Positions 54,639 through 63,327 are shown, counted from the stretch's first letter. The stretch: DNA of 64,000 bases from Gammaproteobacteria bacterium (GCA_018825305.1 JAHJEO010000013.1:1-64000), one strand, 5' to 3'. Program-made: numbers and translations. The notes: generated by a model not told the origin, from the letters alone.

Positions 54639-55640
54639 ATGCCTTCCACCCCGTCCCAGGAGTCGCCCCGGCTGGTTCTCGCCCCGATGGAAGGCCTGGC
54701 GGACGACGTCCTGCGCGACATACTGACCCGCCCCGGCGGCTACGACTGGTGCGTCACCGAATTCATCCGCGTCACCACCACCGTGCTGCCGCATTCGAGC
54801 TACCAGCGCGTCTGCCCCGAACTCAAGCATGCCTCGCGCACCCGTTCCGGCACACCGGTACGCCTGCAACTGCTGGGTTCCGACCCGGCGCAGCTGGCGG
54901 CCAACGCTGCGCACCTGTCACAACTCAACCCGGCTGGCATCGACCTCAACTTCGGCTGTCCGACGCCGCTGGTCAATCGCAACCGCGGCGGCGCGGCCCT
55001 GCTGGACGAACCCGAACTGCTGCACCGCATCGCCCGCAAAGTGCGCGATGCGGTTCCGCCCGCGATTCCGGTCACCGCCAAGATGCGCCTGGGCATAAGC
55101 GACACCGCCCGCGCCCTCGACTGCGCGCTGGCACTCGAAGCCGGCGGCGTGCAGGAGCTGGTGGTGCACGCCAGAACCAAGGAAGACGGCTATCGCCCGC
55201 CAGCACGCTGGGAATGGGTCGCCCGCATTCGCCAGGTGGTCAGGCTGCCGGTCATCGCCAACGGCGAGGTGTGGACAGTGGCCGACTATCGCGCGATTCG
55301 TGACGCCACCGGCTGCGCCGACGTCATGCTCGGACGTGGCGCCGTCGCCGATCCGCTGCTGGCCCGGCGCATCCGCGGCGACAGGGGCGAGTTACCGGAT
55401 GCAGCCGACTGGGAACTGCTAGGCGAACTCATCGCGGACTTCTGGACACAGGCGCAGGCCAAGGTGCTGCCGCATCAGTCGCCCGGCCGCCTCAAGCAGT
55501 GGCTGGGGCTGATGCGGCGCAGCCATGGGCAGGCCCACGTACTTTACGGCGCGATAAGGGAACAGCGGACTGCCGGCGACGTCAGCCGGGTACTGGCAAG
55601 CCACGGCATCCCGACGCGGCCTGGCATTCTTCCCGGCTAG
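54639..55640 (+). CDS. dusC: tRNA-dihydrouridine(16) synthase DusC
   Basis: FMN enzyme that reduces uridine 16 in tRNA to dihydrouridine. A 333-residue TIM-barrel protein: VLAPMEGLADDVLRDILTR near the N-terminus, INLNFGCP-type IDLNFGCPTPLVNRNRGGAA with catalytic Cys, TAKMRLGI, and HARTKEDGYRPPARWEW, which is the DusC form. The start at 54639 leaves a short polar N-terminus; the frame is open upstream without similarity. Its end overlaps the CDF gene by 4 bases (convergent). Confidence 0.92.
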   Translation: MPSTPSQESPRLVLAPMEGLADDVLRDILTRPGGYDWCVTEFIRVTTTVLPHSSYQRVCPELKHASRTRSGTPVRLQLLGSDPAQLAANAAHLSQLNPAGIDLNFGCPTPLVNRNRGGAALLDEPELLHRIARKVRDAVPPAIPVTAKMRLGISDTARALDCALALEAGGVQELVVHARTKEDGYRPPARWEWVARIRQVVRLPVIANGEVWTVADYRAIRDATGCADVMLGRGAVADPLLARRIRGDRGELPDAADWELLGELIADFWTQAQAKVLPHQSPGRLKQWLGLMRRSHGQAHVLYGAIREQRTAGDVSRVLASHGIPTRPGILPG

Positions 55641-56563
55641 CGCTCGTCCGGCTCAAAGAACACCCAGCGCGCCTCGGGAAAGCGCTCCTGCATGCGCGCT
55701 TCGACGGCGTTGATGTTGCGGATCATCTCGATGCCGGTGATGCGTTCCATGCCGGTCATGCGCGCCTTGACGGCGATCACCATCTTGTCGCCCCAGGCCA
55801 GGGTGATGACGTTGAGCACCTGCTCCACCTCGGGCTGGGCGGCGACGAAGGCCTCGATCGCCGCACGCTGTTGCGGCCCCACCGATTCGCCGACGATCAG
55901 GCTCTTCACCTCGATCATCACCGCGACGGCAATCACCATCAGCACCACGCCCACCGCCAGTGTGCCCAGCGCGTCCCACATCGGATTGCCGGTAAGCACA
56001 GACAGCGACACCGCCACCAGGGCCAGAGCCAGTCCGGCCAGCGCGGCGATGTCTTCGCCGGCGACGACCATCAGCTCCGACTGGCGCGTCTCGCGGAACC
56101 ACTTAAGGAAAGGCATGGCGCCGGCGGTCTTGCGGATCTCGCGCATGGCGCCGGCGAGCGAGAAGGCTTCGAGCACCACGGCCACCGCCAGCACCGCCAT
56201 GGCGATGCCGCCGTTGGCAAGCGGCTGCGGGTGAAGCAGGCGCTCGACGCCCTCATACACCGAAAAGGCACCACCCATGAAGAACAGCAGCAGCGCCACC
56301 ACCATCGACCAGAAATAGGTGACGCGGTGATGGCCCAGCGGATGGTCGGCACTCTCCGGACGCTTGGCTTCCTTCAGCCCGAGCAGCAGCAGCAACTGGT
56401 TGGCGCAGTCAGCGGTCGAGTGGATCGCCTCGGCCAGCATCGAACCGGAACCGGTCCAGAACGCGGCAAAATACTTCGCCACGGCGATGCCGAAGTTGGC
56501 GCCGAGGGCGTAGAAAATGGCCCTTATCGAGCCGTGGCTGGCATCCTCCGCGCCATGCGACAT
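55637..56563 (-). CDS. cation diffusion facilitator family transporter
   Basis: A 308-residue CDF protein: SIRAIFYALGANFGIAVAKY (TM1), SMLAEAIHSTADCANQLLLL with the TM2 metal-site pattern H-S-x2-D, further helices, and a cytoplasmic ferredoxin-like domain at the end (VEQVLNVITLAWGDKMVIAV). The TM5 site reads EDIAALAGLALAL, where many Zn transporters have HxxxD; it is more like the Fe/Mn-type or unusual CDFs. The metal is unknown. The start shares one base with the udg stop (TGATG). Confidence 0.88.
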   Translation of the reverse strand: MSHGAEDASHGSIRAIFYALGANFGIAVAKYFAAFWTGSGSMLAEAIHSTADCANQLLLLLGLKEAKRPESADHPLGHHRVTYFWSMVVALLLFFMGGAFSVYEGVERLLHPQPLANGGIAMAVLAVAVVLEAFSLAGAMREIRKTAGAMPFLKWFRETRQSELMVVAGEDIAALAGLALALVAVSLSVLTGNPMWDALGTLAVGVVLMVIAVAVMIEVKSLIVGESVGPQQRAAIEAFVAAQPEVEQVLNVITLAWGDKMVIAVKARMTGMERITGIEMIRNINAVEARMQERFPEARWVFFEPDER

Positions 56564-57315
56564 CAGGCTTTCTCCTTGAGTTCGCGCATCGTCCGCCGCA
56601 TGAAGCAAAGGTCTTCCCAGGCCTTGGCCTTGTCGGCCAGGGAGCGCAACAGGTAGGCAGGATGGTAGGTGACGATCAATGGGATGCCCTTGTAGTCGAA
56701 GAGGCGCCCGCGCGAGGCGCCGACCTTGACCTCGGCCTGCAGCAGCGTCTGGGCCGCCGGCTTGCCCAACGCCACGATCAGCTTCGGCCGGATCAGTTCG
56801 ATCTGGCGCTCAAGGTACGGCCAGCAGGCGGCGGCCTCCTCGGCCTCGGGCGTGCGATTGCCGGGCGGCCGGCATTTCACCGCATTGGCGATATACACGT
56901 CCTCGCCGCGGCGCAGGTCGATGGCCGCCAGCATGGCGTCGAGCAGCTTGCCGGCCTGGCCGACGAAAGGCTCGCCGCGCTCGTCTTCTTCCGCGCCCGG
57001 CCCCTCGCCGACAAACAGCCAGTCGGCATTGACGTCGCCGACGCCCAGAACCGCCTGCTTGCGCTCCTGGCACAGCATGCAGGCATCGCAGCCGGCGACG
57101 GCGGCACGCAAGGCATCCCACTCCATCGTCGCAATGGCGGCGCCACGGCCTTCGGCGGCGGCGAGCGTCGGCGTCGGACGCGGGGGCGCGGAGTCACCCA
57201 AAAAACTCGGCGCTGGCGACACGGCGAGCGGCGCCTCATCTGCCGCCGGATTGTCGCGCAATTTCCACTGGGCCCCCAGCCCCATCTCGCGCAGGATGGA
57301 ATCGCGCCGGCTCAC
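56563..57315 (-). CDS. udg: uracil-DNA glycosylase, family 4 type
   Basis: Removes uracil from DNA. A 250-residue protein whose N-terminal ~70 residues are a variable linker (Pro/Ala-rich). The family 4 domain has Cys pairs for the 4Fe-4S cluster (CDACMLCQERKQAVLG), motif GEGPGAEEDERGEPFVGQAG, NAVKCRPPGNR, and YHPAYLLR. The linker codons LAVSPAPSF carry a copy of the dispersed 24-bp motif with one change. It overlaps rimI by 4 bases. Part of tsaB-rimI-udg-CDF. Confidence 0.92.
   Translation of the reverse strand: MSRRDSILREMGLGAQWKLRDNPAADEAPLAVSPAPSFLGDSAPPRPTPTLAAAEGRGAAIATMEWDALRAAVAGCDACMLCQERKQAVLGVGDVNADWLFVGEGPGAEEDERGEPFVGQAGKLLDAMLAAIDLRRGEDVYIANAVKCRPPGNRTPEAEEAAACWPYLERQIELIRPKLIVALGKPAAQTLLQAEVKVGASRGRLFDYKGIPLIVTYHPAYLLRSLADKAKAWEDLCFMRRTMRELKEKA
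57202..57225 (-). repeat. dispersed 24-bp motif, copy G (in the udg linker)
   Basis: Minus strand GCCGT GT CGCCAGCGCCGAGTTTT: one mismatch (G for C before the T run), followed by two more T. Confidence 0.6.
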
Positions 57316-57773
57316 AGGTCCAGCGCCATCACCAGCGCGCTCTCGCGGCCGTCATGGGCCTGATAGTAGCCGCGCCGTTCGCCGATGGTAGTAAATCCGA
57401 AATGCGCGTAAAGACCGCGACCGGATTCGTTCGATGGCCGCACCTCCAGCAACATGCGCGTCGCCCCCCTGCCCCGCGCCACGGCAAACAGGTGCCGCAG
57501 CAGTCCGCTGGCATGGCCGCGTCGCCTCGCCTCGGGCAGGACGCTCAGGTTGAGCAGATGCGCCTCGTCCAGCGCCAGCATCATCACCGCGTAACCCACC
57601 AGGCGACCGTTTTCCGTCAGGCACCAGGCGCTGTAGCCGGCGGCGAGCGAGTCGGTGAAATTGCCGCGCGTCCACGGAAAGTCATAGATGTCCTGCTCGG
57701 CGGCGACCACCGCATCGATGTCCGCCGCGCGCATCGCCGCGAAATCGAGGGAAGGCGCGAGAACCGCCGACAC
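57312..57773 (-). CDS. rimI: ribosomal protein S18-alanine N-acetyltransferase RimI
   Basis: A 153-residue GNAT enzyme that acetylates the N-terminal Ala of S18. It contains DFPWTRGNFTDSLAAGYSAW, LLNLSVLPEARRRGHASGLL (acetyl-CoA loop R-R-x-G-x-A/G) and LEVRPSNESGRGLYAHFGFT, all RimI features. The GTG start at 57773 follows the tsaB TAA directly with no gap. The pairing with tsaB is common in bacteria. Confidence 0.93.
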   Translation of the reverse strand: MSAVLAPSLDFAAMRAADIDAVVAAEQDIYDFPWTRGNFTDSLAAGYSAWCLTENGRLVGYAVMMLALDEAHLLNLSVLPEARRRGHASGLLRHLFAVARGRGATRMLLEVRPSNESGRGLYAHFGFTTIGERRGYYQAHDGRESALVMALDL

Positions 57774-58478
57774 TTACCTGACTCCGCCGCGTGCCAGACG
57801 CTCGGCCGTGGTCAGCGCCACCTTGTCGCGGACGTAGAGCGGCGCCGCCAGGCTGGCATCGACACCCTCGTTGCGGGCGAAGCGCCGCGCCGCCAGCGCC
57901 GCCAGCGCGCCGGCCGTCGGAAACATATCGGCACGGACGTGCGCCACGGCATCGCCCAGAACCGCACACAGAGCATCGCCATAGCCAGAAAAACCATCGC
58001 CGCAGCCCAGCCAGTCACCACCATTCGGCACATGCACGTTGCCCGGCGAACTCACCGCAGGCGGCAGCACCTGCATCGGCACGGCATCGCGCAACAGCCA
58101 GGCGGCGCTGTAAACCTCGTTCATGCGTGCGTCAAAGCAGGTGAAGACCTTCTTGGCGCCGGTCGCCTCGTGCGCCGCCCGCGCCAGCACTTCCAGCGAG
58201 CCGACACCGACCACCGGCTTGTCCAGGCCGAAGGCCAGCCCCTGTGCCACGCCGCAGGCCAGCCGCAGGCCGGTGAAGCCGCCAGGGCCGGCGCCGTAGG
58301 CGATGCCGTCGATTTGTGCCAGTGTCAGTTCACCCTCCGCCAGCAGCTCATGCACCCAAGGCAGCAGCACCTCCGAGCCGCCGTTGGGCAGGTCGCGGTC
58401 GCGCTCGATGCGCTCACCGTAGTGCCAGAGCGCAACGGAGAGGCGGCGGGTGGAGGTTTCGAAGGCGAGCAGATTCAC
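57774..58478 (-). CDS. tsaB: tRNA threonylcarbamoyladenosine biosynthesis protein TsaB
   Basis: A 234-residue ASKHA-fold protein, scaffold for TsaD in t6A37 formation of tRNAs. It starts MNLLAFETSTRRLSVAL and has GPGGFTGLRLACGVAQGLAF, LARAAHEATGAKKVFTCFDA and RMNEVYSAAWL, all typical. First gene of the minus-strand operon; 38 bases separate it from the divergent MFS gene. Confidence 0.93.
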   Translation of the reverse strand: MNLLAFETSTRRLSVALWHYGERIERDRDLPNGGSEVLLPWVHELLAEGELTLAQIDGIAYGAGPGGFTGLRLACGVAQGLAFGLDKPVVGVGSLEVLARAAHEATGAKKVFTCFDARMNEVYSAAWLLRDAVPMQVLPPAVSSPGNVHVPNGGDWLGCGDGFSGYGDALCAVLGDAVAHVRADMFPTAGALAALAARRFARNEGVDASLAAPLYVRDKVALTTAERLARGGVR

Positions 58479-58516
58479 CCGGCAATTTTACCGGCATTCC
58501 CCGATAATCCCGGCCG

Positions 58517-60094
58517 ATGAACCCGACCTCCACCGCGCCTACGTCCGCTGCCGTCCAGACCCGCGTCGCCATCGCCGCCTGCTTCGGCACCTTCCTCGAG
58601 TGGTACGACTTTCTCACCTTCGCCGCGCTCGCCATCTATTTCGGCGCGCTGTTCTTTCCACCGGACAATCCCGTCGCCGCCCTGCTCGCCAGCCTCGCCA
58701 CTTTCGGTGTCGGCATGGTGGTGCGACCACTCGGCGCGGCGATCTTCGGCTCGCTCGGCGACCGCATCGGCCGCCGCAAGGTGTTCATCGCCACCATCGT
58801 GCTGATGGGCATCAGCACCTTCGGCGTCGGCCTGCTGCCGACCTACGCCCAGGTCGGCCTGCTCGCTCCCGCACTGCTGCTGCTGCTGCGCCTGCTGCAG
58901 GGCATGGCGATGGGCGGCGAGATCGGCGGCGCCGTGGTCTACCTGACCGAGCACGCACCAGCGCAAAAGCGCGGCATCTACACCAGCGTGCTGCAGCTGA
59001 TGGGGCCGCTGGGCATCATGGCCTCGACCTTCCAGATCGTGCTGCTGCAGGGCTGGTTGTCCGATGCCGAATTCCGCGACTGGGGCTGGCGCGTCCCCTT
59101 CCTGCTATCCATCGTGCTGCTGGCCATCTCGCTCAAGAGCCGGCTGGCCCTGCACGAAAGCCCGGTGTTCGCCGAACTGCGGGCGCAGAACGGCCTCTCG
59201 CGCACGCCGCTGGCCGACTGCTTCCGCGACCGCCACACCCTGGGCCGCATGGCGCTGCTGTTCTTCTGCATCTCGGCCGGCGGTTCGCTGCTGTTCTTTT
59301 CCTCGCAGGTCTATTCGACGGTATTCCTCAAGAACGTGGTCAAGCTCGATCCCAAGGACGCCGGCACCATCGTGATGGTGGCCACGCTGGCGCTGTTCCC
59401 GCTGACCATATTCTGCGGCTGGCTGTCCGACCGCATCGGCCGCCGCCCGGTGCTGCTGGCCGGCCTGCTTATCGGCGTCATCGGCATCCTGCCGGTGTTC
59501 CATGGCCTGCTGCACTACGGCAACCCGGCGCTCGAAGCCTTCCACCGCGACGTCAAGATCGAGGTGCATGGCAGCGGCTGCGACTATTCGCCCTTCCGCA
59601 AGGCGGCGAGCGACTGCGAAAAAATCCAGGAACTGTTCGCCCGCAAGGGGGTGAACTACACGCTGGCGCCAGCTGCGGCACTAACCATAAAAGTCGGCGG
59701 TAGCGACACGGCGGCAACGGATGCAACTGCCGTCGAAGCCGCCCTCGTCGTCGCCGGCTGGCCCGAGAAAGCCGATCCGGCGCAGGTCGACCGCGGCATG
59801 CTGATCATCCTGCTGCTGATCCTGGTTGTTGCCGTGGCTGCCATCACCGGCCCGCAGACGGCGACGCTGGCGGAACTGTTCCCGGCCCGCACCCGCTATT
59901 CGGCCGTGGCCCTGCCGCACAACCTCAGCGCCGGCTGGATCGGCGGGCTGTCGCCCTTCATGGTGACGTTCCTGTCGGTACAGTCGGGCAATGCCCTGGC
60001 GGGGCTGTGGTACCCCGTGGCGCTGCTGGGCATGGCCGCTGTGGTCGGCCTGCTGTTCCTGCCGGAGACACGCAACGCGCCGCTCGACCGCTGA
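58517..60094 (+). CDS. MFS transporter, metabolite:H+ symporter (MHS) type
   Basis: A 525-residue MHS-type transporter: CFGTFLEWYDFLTFAALAIY at TM1, SLGDRIGRRKVF (motif A), RLLQGMAMGGEIGGAVVYLT, and SDRIGRRPVLLAGL with ATLAELFPARTRYSAVALPH. MHS proteins are usually ~430-450 residues; here ~80 extra residues lie in the predicted periplasmic loop between TM9 and TM10 (from EAFHRDVKIEV to DPAQVDRG) and contain two Cys. Longer forms of this kind occur in betaproteobacteria. The substrate is unknown, perhaps an organic acid. The loop codons IKVGGSDTA hold a degenerate dispersed motif. Confidence 0.88.
   Translation: MNPTSTAPTSAAVQTRVAIAACFGTFLEWYDFLTFAALAIYFGALFFPPDNPVAALLASLATFGVGMVVRPLGAAIFGSLGDRIGRRKVFIATIVLMGISTFGVGLLPTYAQVGLLAPALLLLLRLLQGMAMGGEIGGAVVYLTEHAPAQKRGIYTSVLQLMGPLGIMASTFQIVLLQGWLSDAEFRDWGWRVPFLLSIVLLAISLKSRLALHESPVFAELRAQNGLSRTPLADCFRDRHTLGRMALLFFCISAGGSLLFFSSQVYSTVFLKNVVKLDPKDAGTIVMVATLALFPLTIFCGWLSDRIGRRPVLLAGLLIGVIGILPVFHGLLHYGNPALEAFHRDVKIEVHGSGCDYSPFRKAASDCEKIQELFARKGVNYTLAPAAALTIKVGGSDTAATDATAVEAALVVAGWPEKADPAQVDRGMLIILLLILVVAVAAITGPQTATLAELFPARTRYSAVALPHNLSAGWIGGLSPFMVTFLSVQSGNALAGLWYPVALLGMAAVVGLLFLPETRNAPLDR
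59689..59712 (-). repeat. dispersed 24-bp motif, copy H (antisense in the MFS gene)
   Basis: Minus strand GCCGT GT CGCTACCGCCGACTTTT: two mismatches in the core, all else kept. It lies in the extra periplasmic loop. Confidence 0.5.
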
Positions 60095-60135
60095 GAGGGA
60101 ACAAGCTTCCCGCTCGCAAGCGCATTTCGCCTGCG

Positions 60136-60444
60136 TCAGTCCCTGTGCCGCGGGCCGCGGCGGTAGAGGTCACGGCCGGCATCGTGGATGTCGCGGCGCA
60201 ACTGCCGCCGATCTTCCGGACTCATGCGGCAGGGACCGCCGTCGCAGCGATCCGAATCCGATTCGCCACGCGCGGTGTCGCCACGCAGATCGTTGCGCAC
60301 ATCCCCGCGCTGCTCGCGCAGCGCGGGTCGTTCGGCGAACAGTCGCTCCTGCCGGGCGGCGCCGTGACGGCCGCCGCCGGGCTGGGCCCAGGCCGCGGGC
60401 GCCAGCAAAGCCATCAGTAGAACGATCCATCCTGCCGTTTTCAC
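60136..60444 (-). CDS. small exported Arg/Asp-rich protein
   Basis: A 102-residue protein, GTG start at 60444 with strong GGAAGG ahead. Signal peptide WIVLLMALLAPAAWA (~5-19). The mature part is very rich in Arg, Asp, Gly and Glu, with a Cys pair (DSDRCDGGPCRM), then SPEDRRQLRRDIHDAGRDLY. That last segment resembles the repeats of the upstream gene at 60450-61127, so they are relatives. Role unknown; the length and composition recall small periplasmic stress proteins. It lies 5 bases after its neighbour's stop. Confidence 0.7.
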   Translation of the reverse strand: MKTAGWIVLLMALLAPAAWAQPGGGRHGAARQERLFAERPALREQRGDVRNDLRGDTARGESDSDRCDGGPCRMSPEDRRQLRRDIHDAGRDLYRRGPRHRD

Positions 60445-60449
60445 TTCGA

Positions 60450-61127
60450 TTACCTTCCGTAGTAATTCTGCCGCTGGCCGTCGTTCATTTCGGTACGGAT
60501 ATTGCGCCACGCCGCCGCCTGATCCTGGCGCAGGTCGGCTCGCTCCGTACCGCTCAAGCGGCCGTCGCTGCGATAACTGCGCTCCTCCGCCCGGATGGCC
60601 CGCTGCTCGCCGCGCAACTGGCGGAACTCGGCCTGGGTCAGCCGGCCGGAACTTAAGCCACGTTCGATCATTTCGCGCTGCTGCCACTGGGTGCGATCCA
60701 CCCGGCGTCCCTGGCTGGCGGCATGGCCGCGGTCATTGTCCCAGCCGACATGGCGGCCGTTGTTCCCGCCATTATGCCTGCCGTTGTCGCGCTGTCCGTT
60801 CCAGTCGCGGCGATTGCGATCATGGCGTTCATTGTAAATGTGCCGATCGGCCCTGTTAAGGTCGCGGCGCAAATCGGCGCGCTCGCGGCGATCGACATGG
60901 CCGTCGGCGGCATATTGGCGTCGTTCCTGGCGAATGTGGCGCTGCTCCGCTTCGAGGCGACGATATTCGTTGCGGTTGATGTCGCCGGATTGCCGACCCT
61001 GCTGGATGCGCTGCTGCTGTTGTTGCTGCCGCCAGCCGCCGTCGCGCTCGTGGCTTCGGGGTTCGGCGAAGGCGGACGAGGCCGCCAGGCTGCCGACGAT
61101 CAACATGCCCAGGATAAGTGGTTTCAT
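60450..61127 (-). CDS. exported Arg/Gln/Asn-rich repeat protein
   Basis: A 225-residue protein with signal peptide (ILGMLIVGSLAASSAFA, ~5-21) and a mature part with two similar ~45-residue units. These start EYRRLEAEQRHIRQERRQYA and EFRQLRGEQRAIRAEERSYR, each followed by DG-x-x(3-5)-ERADLR. The middle is Asn/Gly/His/Arg-rich. Polyglutamine sits at the start (WRQQQQQQRIQQ). The start at 61127 has GAGGAAGA. Divergent from ompR, so it is a likely target of that system. No family recognised. Confidence 0.75.
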   Translation of the reverse strand: MKPLILGMLIVGSLAASSAFAEPRSHERDGGWRQQQQQQRIQQGRQSGDINRNEYRRLEAEQRHIRQERRQYAADGHVDRRERADLRRDLNRADRHIYNERHDRNRRDWNGQRDNGRHNGGNNGRHVGWDNDRGHAASQGRRVDRTQWQQREMIERGLSSGRLTQAEFRQLRGEQRAIRAEERSYRSDGRLSGTERADLRQDQAAAWRNIRTEMNDGQRQNYYGR

Positions 61128-61146
61128 CTCTTCCTCCGTCGTCTGG

Positions 61147-61164
61147 ACGCCCAAGCTTGGGCGT
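61147..61164. promoter_or_regulatory. 18-bp perfect palindrome
   Basis: ACGCCCAAGCTTGGGCGT reads the same on both strands. It lies 20-37 bases before the start of the exported repeat protein, in the ompR divergent region, and may be a dimeric operator or an RNA hairpin in the leader. Confidence 0.5.
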
Positions 61165-61191
61165 TGGCGGCATCCTCGCGCCAAGGTGTAA

Positions 61192-61204
61192 GCAAACTGT
61201 TTGC
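61192..61204. promoter_or_regulatory. 13-bp inverted repeat GCAAAC-T-GTTTGC
   Basis: Perfect inverted repeat with a single central base, between the divergent genes. It is AT-richer than the flanks and placed where a promoter of either gene would be controlled. Confidence 0.4.
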
Positions 61205-61219
61205 GCCGCGCGGCGATGT

Positions 61220-61233
61220 GTAATGCTTTGTAA
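61220..61233 (+). promoter_or_regulatory. candidate OmpR/CpxR-type direct repeat
   Basis: GTAATGCTTTGTAA: two GTAA half sites one helical turn (10 bases) apart, as bound by OmpR-family response regulators. A third GTAA occurs at 61188. It is 53 bases before the ompR start, so autoregulation is plausible. Confidence 0.4.
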
Positions 61234-61285
61234 GAGCAGCGACGCCTACTGGCGCCGTTTTCCCGATGCCGTTAGGATTCGAGTC

Positions 61286-62005
61286 ATGTCCGAAAAAATA
61301 CTCGTCGTCGACGACGACATCCGCCTGCGCCAGTTGCTCGAACGCTACCTGTCCGACCAGGGTTTTGCCGTCAAGGCAGTGCCCGACGCCCCATCGATGG
61401 ACCGCGCGCTCGACCGCGAACTCTACGACCTGATCGTGCTCGACCTGATGCTGCCGGGCGAGGATGGCCTGGCCATCTGCCGCCGGCTGCGCGCGGCCAA
61501 GAACGAGGTGGCCATCATCATGCTCACCGCCAAGGGCGAGGACATCGACCGCATCATCGGCCTCGAACTCGGCGCCGACGATTACCTCGGCAAACCCTTC
61601 AATCCGCGCGAACTGGTCGCCCGCATCAATGCCGTGCTGCGCCGCCGCGATGCCCCGCCGCCGCCCGGTGCGCCCGCCATCGCCGAGGAAGTGGTGCGCT
61701 TCGGCAATGTCGAAGTCAACCTCGCCACCCGCGAACTGGTGCGCGAAGGCACCACCACCCAGCTCACCACCGGCGAATTCGGCCTGCTGCGGGTGCTGGT
61801 CGAGCATCCGCGCCAACCCCTGTCGCGCGACAAACTGATGGAACTCGCGCGCGGTCGCGAATACGAGGTGTTCGACCGCGCCATCGACGTGCAGGTGTCG
61901 CGCCTGCGCAAGCTGGTTGAGGAAGACGCGGCCAAGCCGCGCTACATCCAGACGGTATGGGGCTTCGGCTACGTGTTCGTGCCCGACGGGACCAAACACG
62001 CGTGA
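61286..62005 (+). CDS. ompR: two-component response regulator OmpR
   Basis: A 239-residue regulator: receiver domain with VVDDD (7-11), phosphoacceptor Asp53 in LIVLDLMLPGEDG, TAKGEDIDRIIGLELGADDY and the Lys of GKPF. A winged-helix output domain follows (~140-232; LTTGEFGLLRVLVEHPRQPL; FDRAIDVQVSRLRKLVE; YIQTVWGFGYVFV), of the OmpR type. The start at 61286 is the natural one. Its stop overlaps the envZ GTG by 4 bases. Confidence 0.93.
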   Translation: MSEKILVVDDDIRLRQLLERYLSDQGFAVKAVPDAPSMDRALDRELYDLIVLDLMLPGEDGLAICRRLRAAKNEVAIIMLTAKGEDIDRIIGLELGADDYLGKPFNPRELVARINAVLRRRDAPPPPGAPAIAEEVVRFGNVEVNLATRELVREGTTTQLTTGEFGLLRVLVEHPRQPLSRDKLMELARGREYEVFDRAIDVQVSRLRKLVEEDAAKPRYIQTVWGFGYVFVPDGTKHA

Positions 62006-63327
62006 GGCTGGTGCCCCGCACCCTCCTCGCCCGCACCTTCCTTTTGCTGGCGGCGCTGATGCTGCTGTCGGTGCTGGCCTGGTTTGCGATCTTCAGCACC
62101 TACGAACGGGAGCCACGGGCGCGGCAGATCGCGCAGATGATCGCCAGCGTGGTCAACCTCACGCGCACCTCGCTGATCTCGGCACGGGTCGATGCCCGCC
62201 GCGAACTGCTGCGCGAACTGTCGGACCGCGAGGGGATCCACATCTACATCGCCGAGCCGGAAGACAGCGTCCCGCCGCTGCCGCCGCGCGCCCTGCTGCA
62301 ACGGGTCGAGGAACTGGTTCGCGAACGGCTTGGCCCCGAGACCCGCCTCACCCTCGAGCGTGCCGGCGAGAAAGCCCTGTTCGCCTCCTTTCGCATCGAC
62401 CAGGACGAATTCTGGGTGGCGCTGCCGATCGATCGCATCGAACGCATCTTTCCGGCGCAATGGATAGGCTGGGCGCTCGCCGCCGTGCTGCTGTCGCTGA
62501 TCGGCGCCTGGGCGATCATGTTCCGCGTCACCCGTCCGCTCAAGGCGCTGGAGGGCGCCGCCGCCGAAATCGGCCGCGGCCGCACCCCGCCGCCGCTGCC
62601 CGAGCGCGGGCCGGAGGAACTGGAAACGCTGGCACGCGCCTTCAACCGCATGAGCGCCGACCTGGCGCGGCTGGACGAGGATCGCGCGCTGATCCTCGCC
62701 GGCATTTCGCACGACTTGCGCACGCCGCTGACGCGCCTGCGCATGGAAATCGAGATGACCGGCGCCGACGACGCCACGCGCGAGGCCATGGCCGCCGACG
62801 TCGAGGAGATGGATCGCACCATCGGCCAGTTCCTCGATTTCGCCCGCAGCGGCAATGAAGGCAACGAAGGCGGCGAGGCCGGCGAGCCGACCGATCTTGC
62901 CGCACTGCTCGAACAACTCGCCGGGCAGTACCAGCGGCGCGGATTCGCCGTGGCGCTACAGCCGACTTTCCCCGCAGCCGCCACTCTGCCGGTTCGCGCG
63001 CCAACCCTGCGCCGTGCCGTCGCCAACCTGATCGACAATGCGCTGCGCCACGCCGGAGCTGAGCAGCCGATCGAACTGGCACTGGCCCGCATCGGCAGGG
63101 AGATGCACATCGAGGTGCGCGACCGCGGCCCCGGCATCCCGCCCGCCGAGGCCGAGCGGCTCAAGCTGCCCTTCACCCAGTTGGAAAACGCCCGCAGCAA
63201 CGCCGTCGGCGCCGGACTCGGCCTGGCCATCGTCGAACGCATCGCCCGTGGTCATGGCGGCCGCCTCGACCTGCTGCCGCGCGAGGACGGCGGGCTGGTG
63301 GCACGTATTACAATCCCGGCCCCATGA
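62002..63327 (+). CDS. envZ: sensor histidine kinase EnvZ
   Basis: A 441-residue kinase starting at GTG. TM1 (TFLLLAALMLLSVLAWFAIF, ~12-31), periplasmic domain, TM2 (IGWALAAVLLSLIGAWAIMF, ~154-173), HAMP, phosphoacceptor His ~236 in GISHDLRTPLTRLRME (EnvZ form). ATPase domain with NLIDNALRHA, DRGPGIP and GAGLGLAIVER. The partner is the adjacent OmpR. A degenerate copy of the dispersed motif lies in codons for FAVALQPTF. The stop overlaps the globin start. Confidence 0.92.
   Translation: MRLVPRTLLARTFLLLAALMLLSVLAWFAIFSTYEREPRARQIAQMIASVVNLTRTSLISARVDARRELLRELSDREGIHIYIAEPEDSVPPLPPRALLQRVEELVRERLGPETRLTLERAGEKALFASFRIDQDEFWVALPIDRIERIFPAQWIGWALAAVLLSLIGAWAIMFRVTRPLKALEGAAAEIGRGRTPPPLPERGPEELETLARAFNRMSADLARLDEDRALILAGISHDLRTPLTRLRMEIEMTGADDATREAMAADVEEMDRTIGQFLDFARSGNEGNEGGEAGEPTDLAALLEQLAGQYQRRGFAVALQPTFPAAATLPVRAPTLRRAVANLIDNALRHAGAEQPIELALARIGREMHIEVRDRGPGIPPAEAERLKLPFTQLENARSNAVGAGLGLAIVERIARGHGGRLDLLPREDGGLVARITIPAP
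62947..62970 (+). repeat. dispersed 24-bp motif, copy I (in envZ)
   Basis: GCCGT GG CGCTACAGCCGACTTTC: four differences from the consensus, so it is the weakest copy. Confidence 0.3.
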
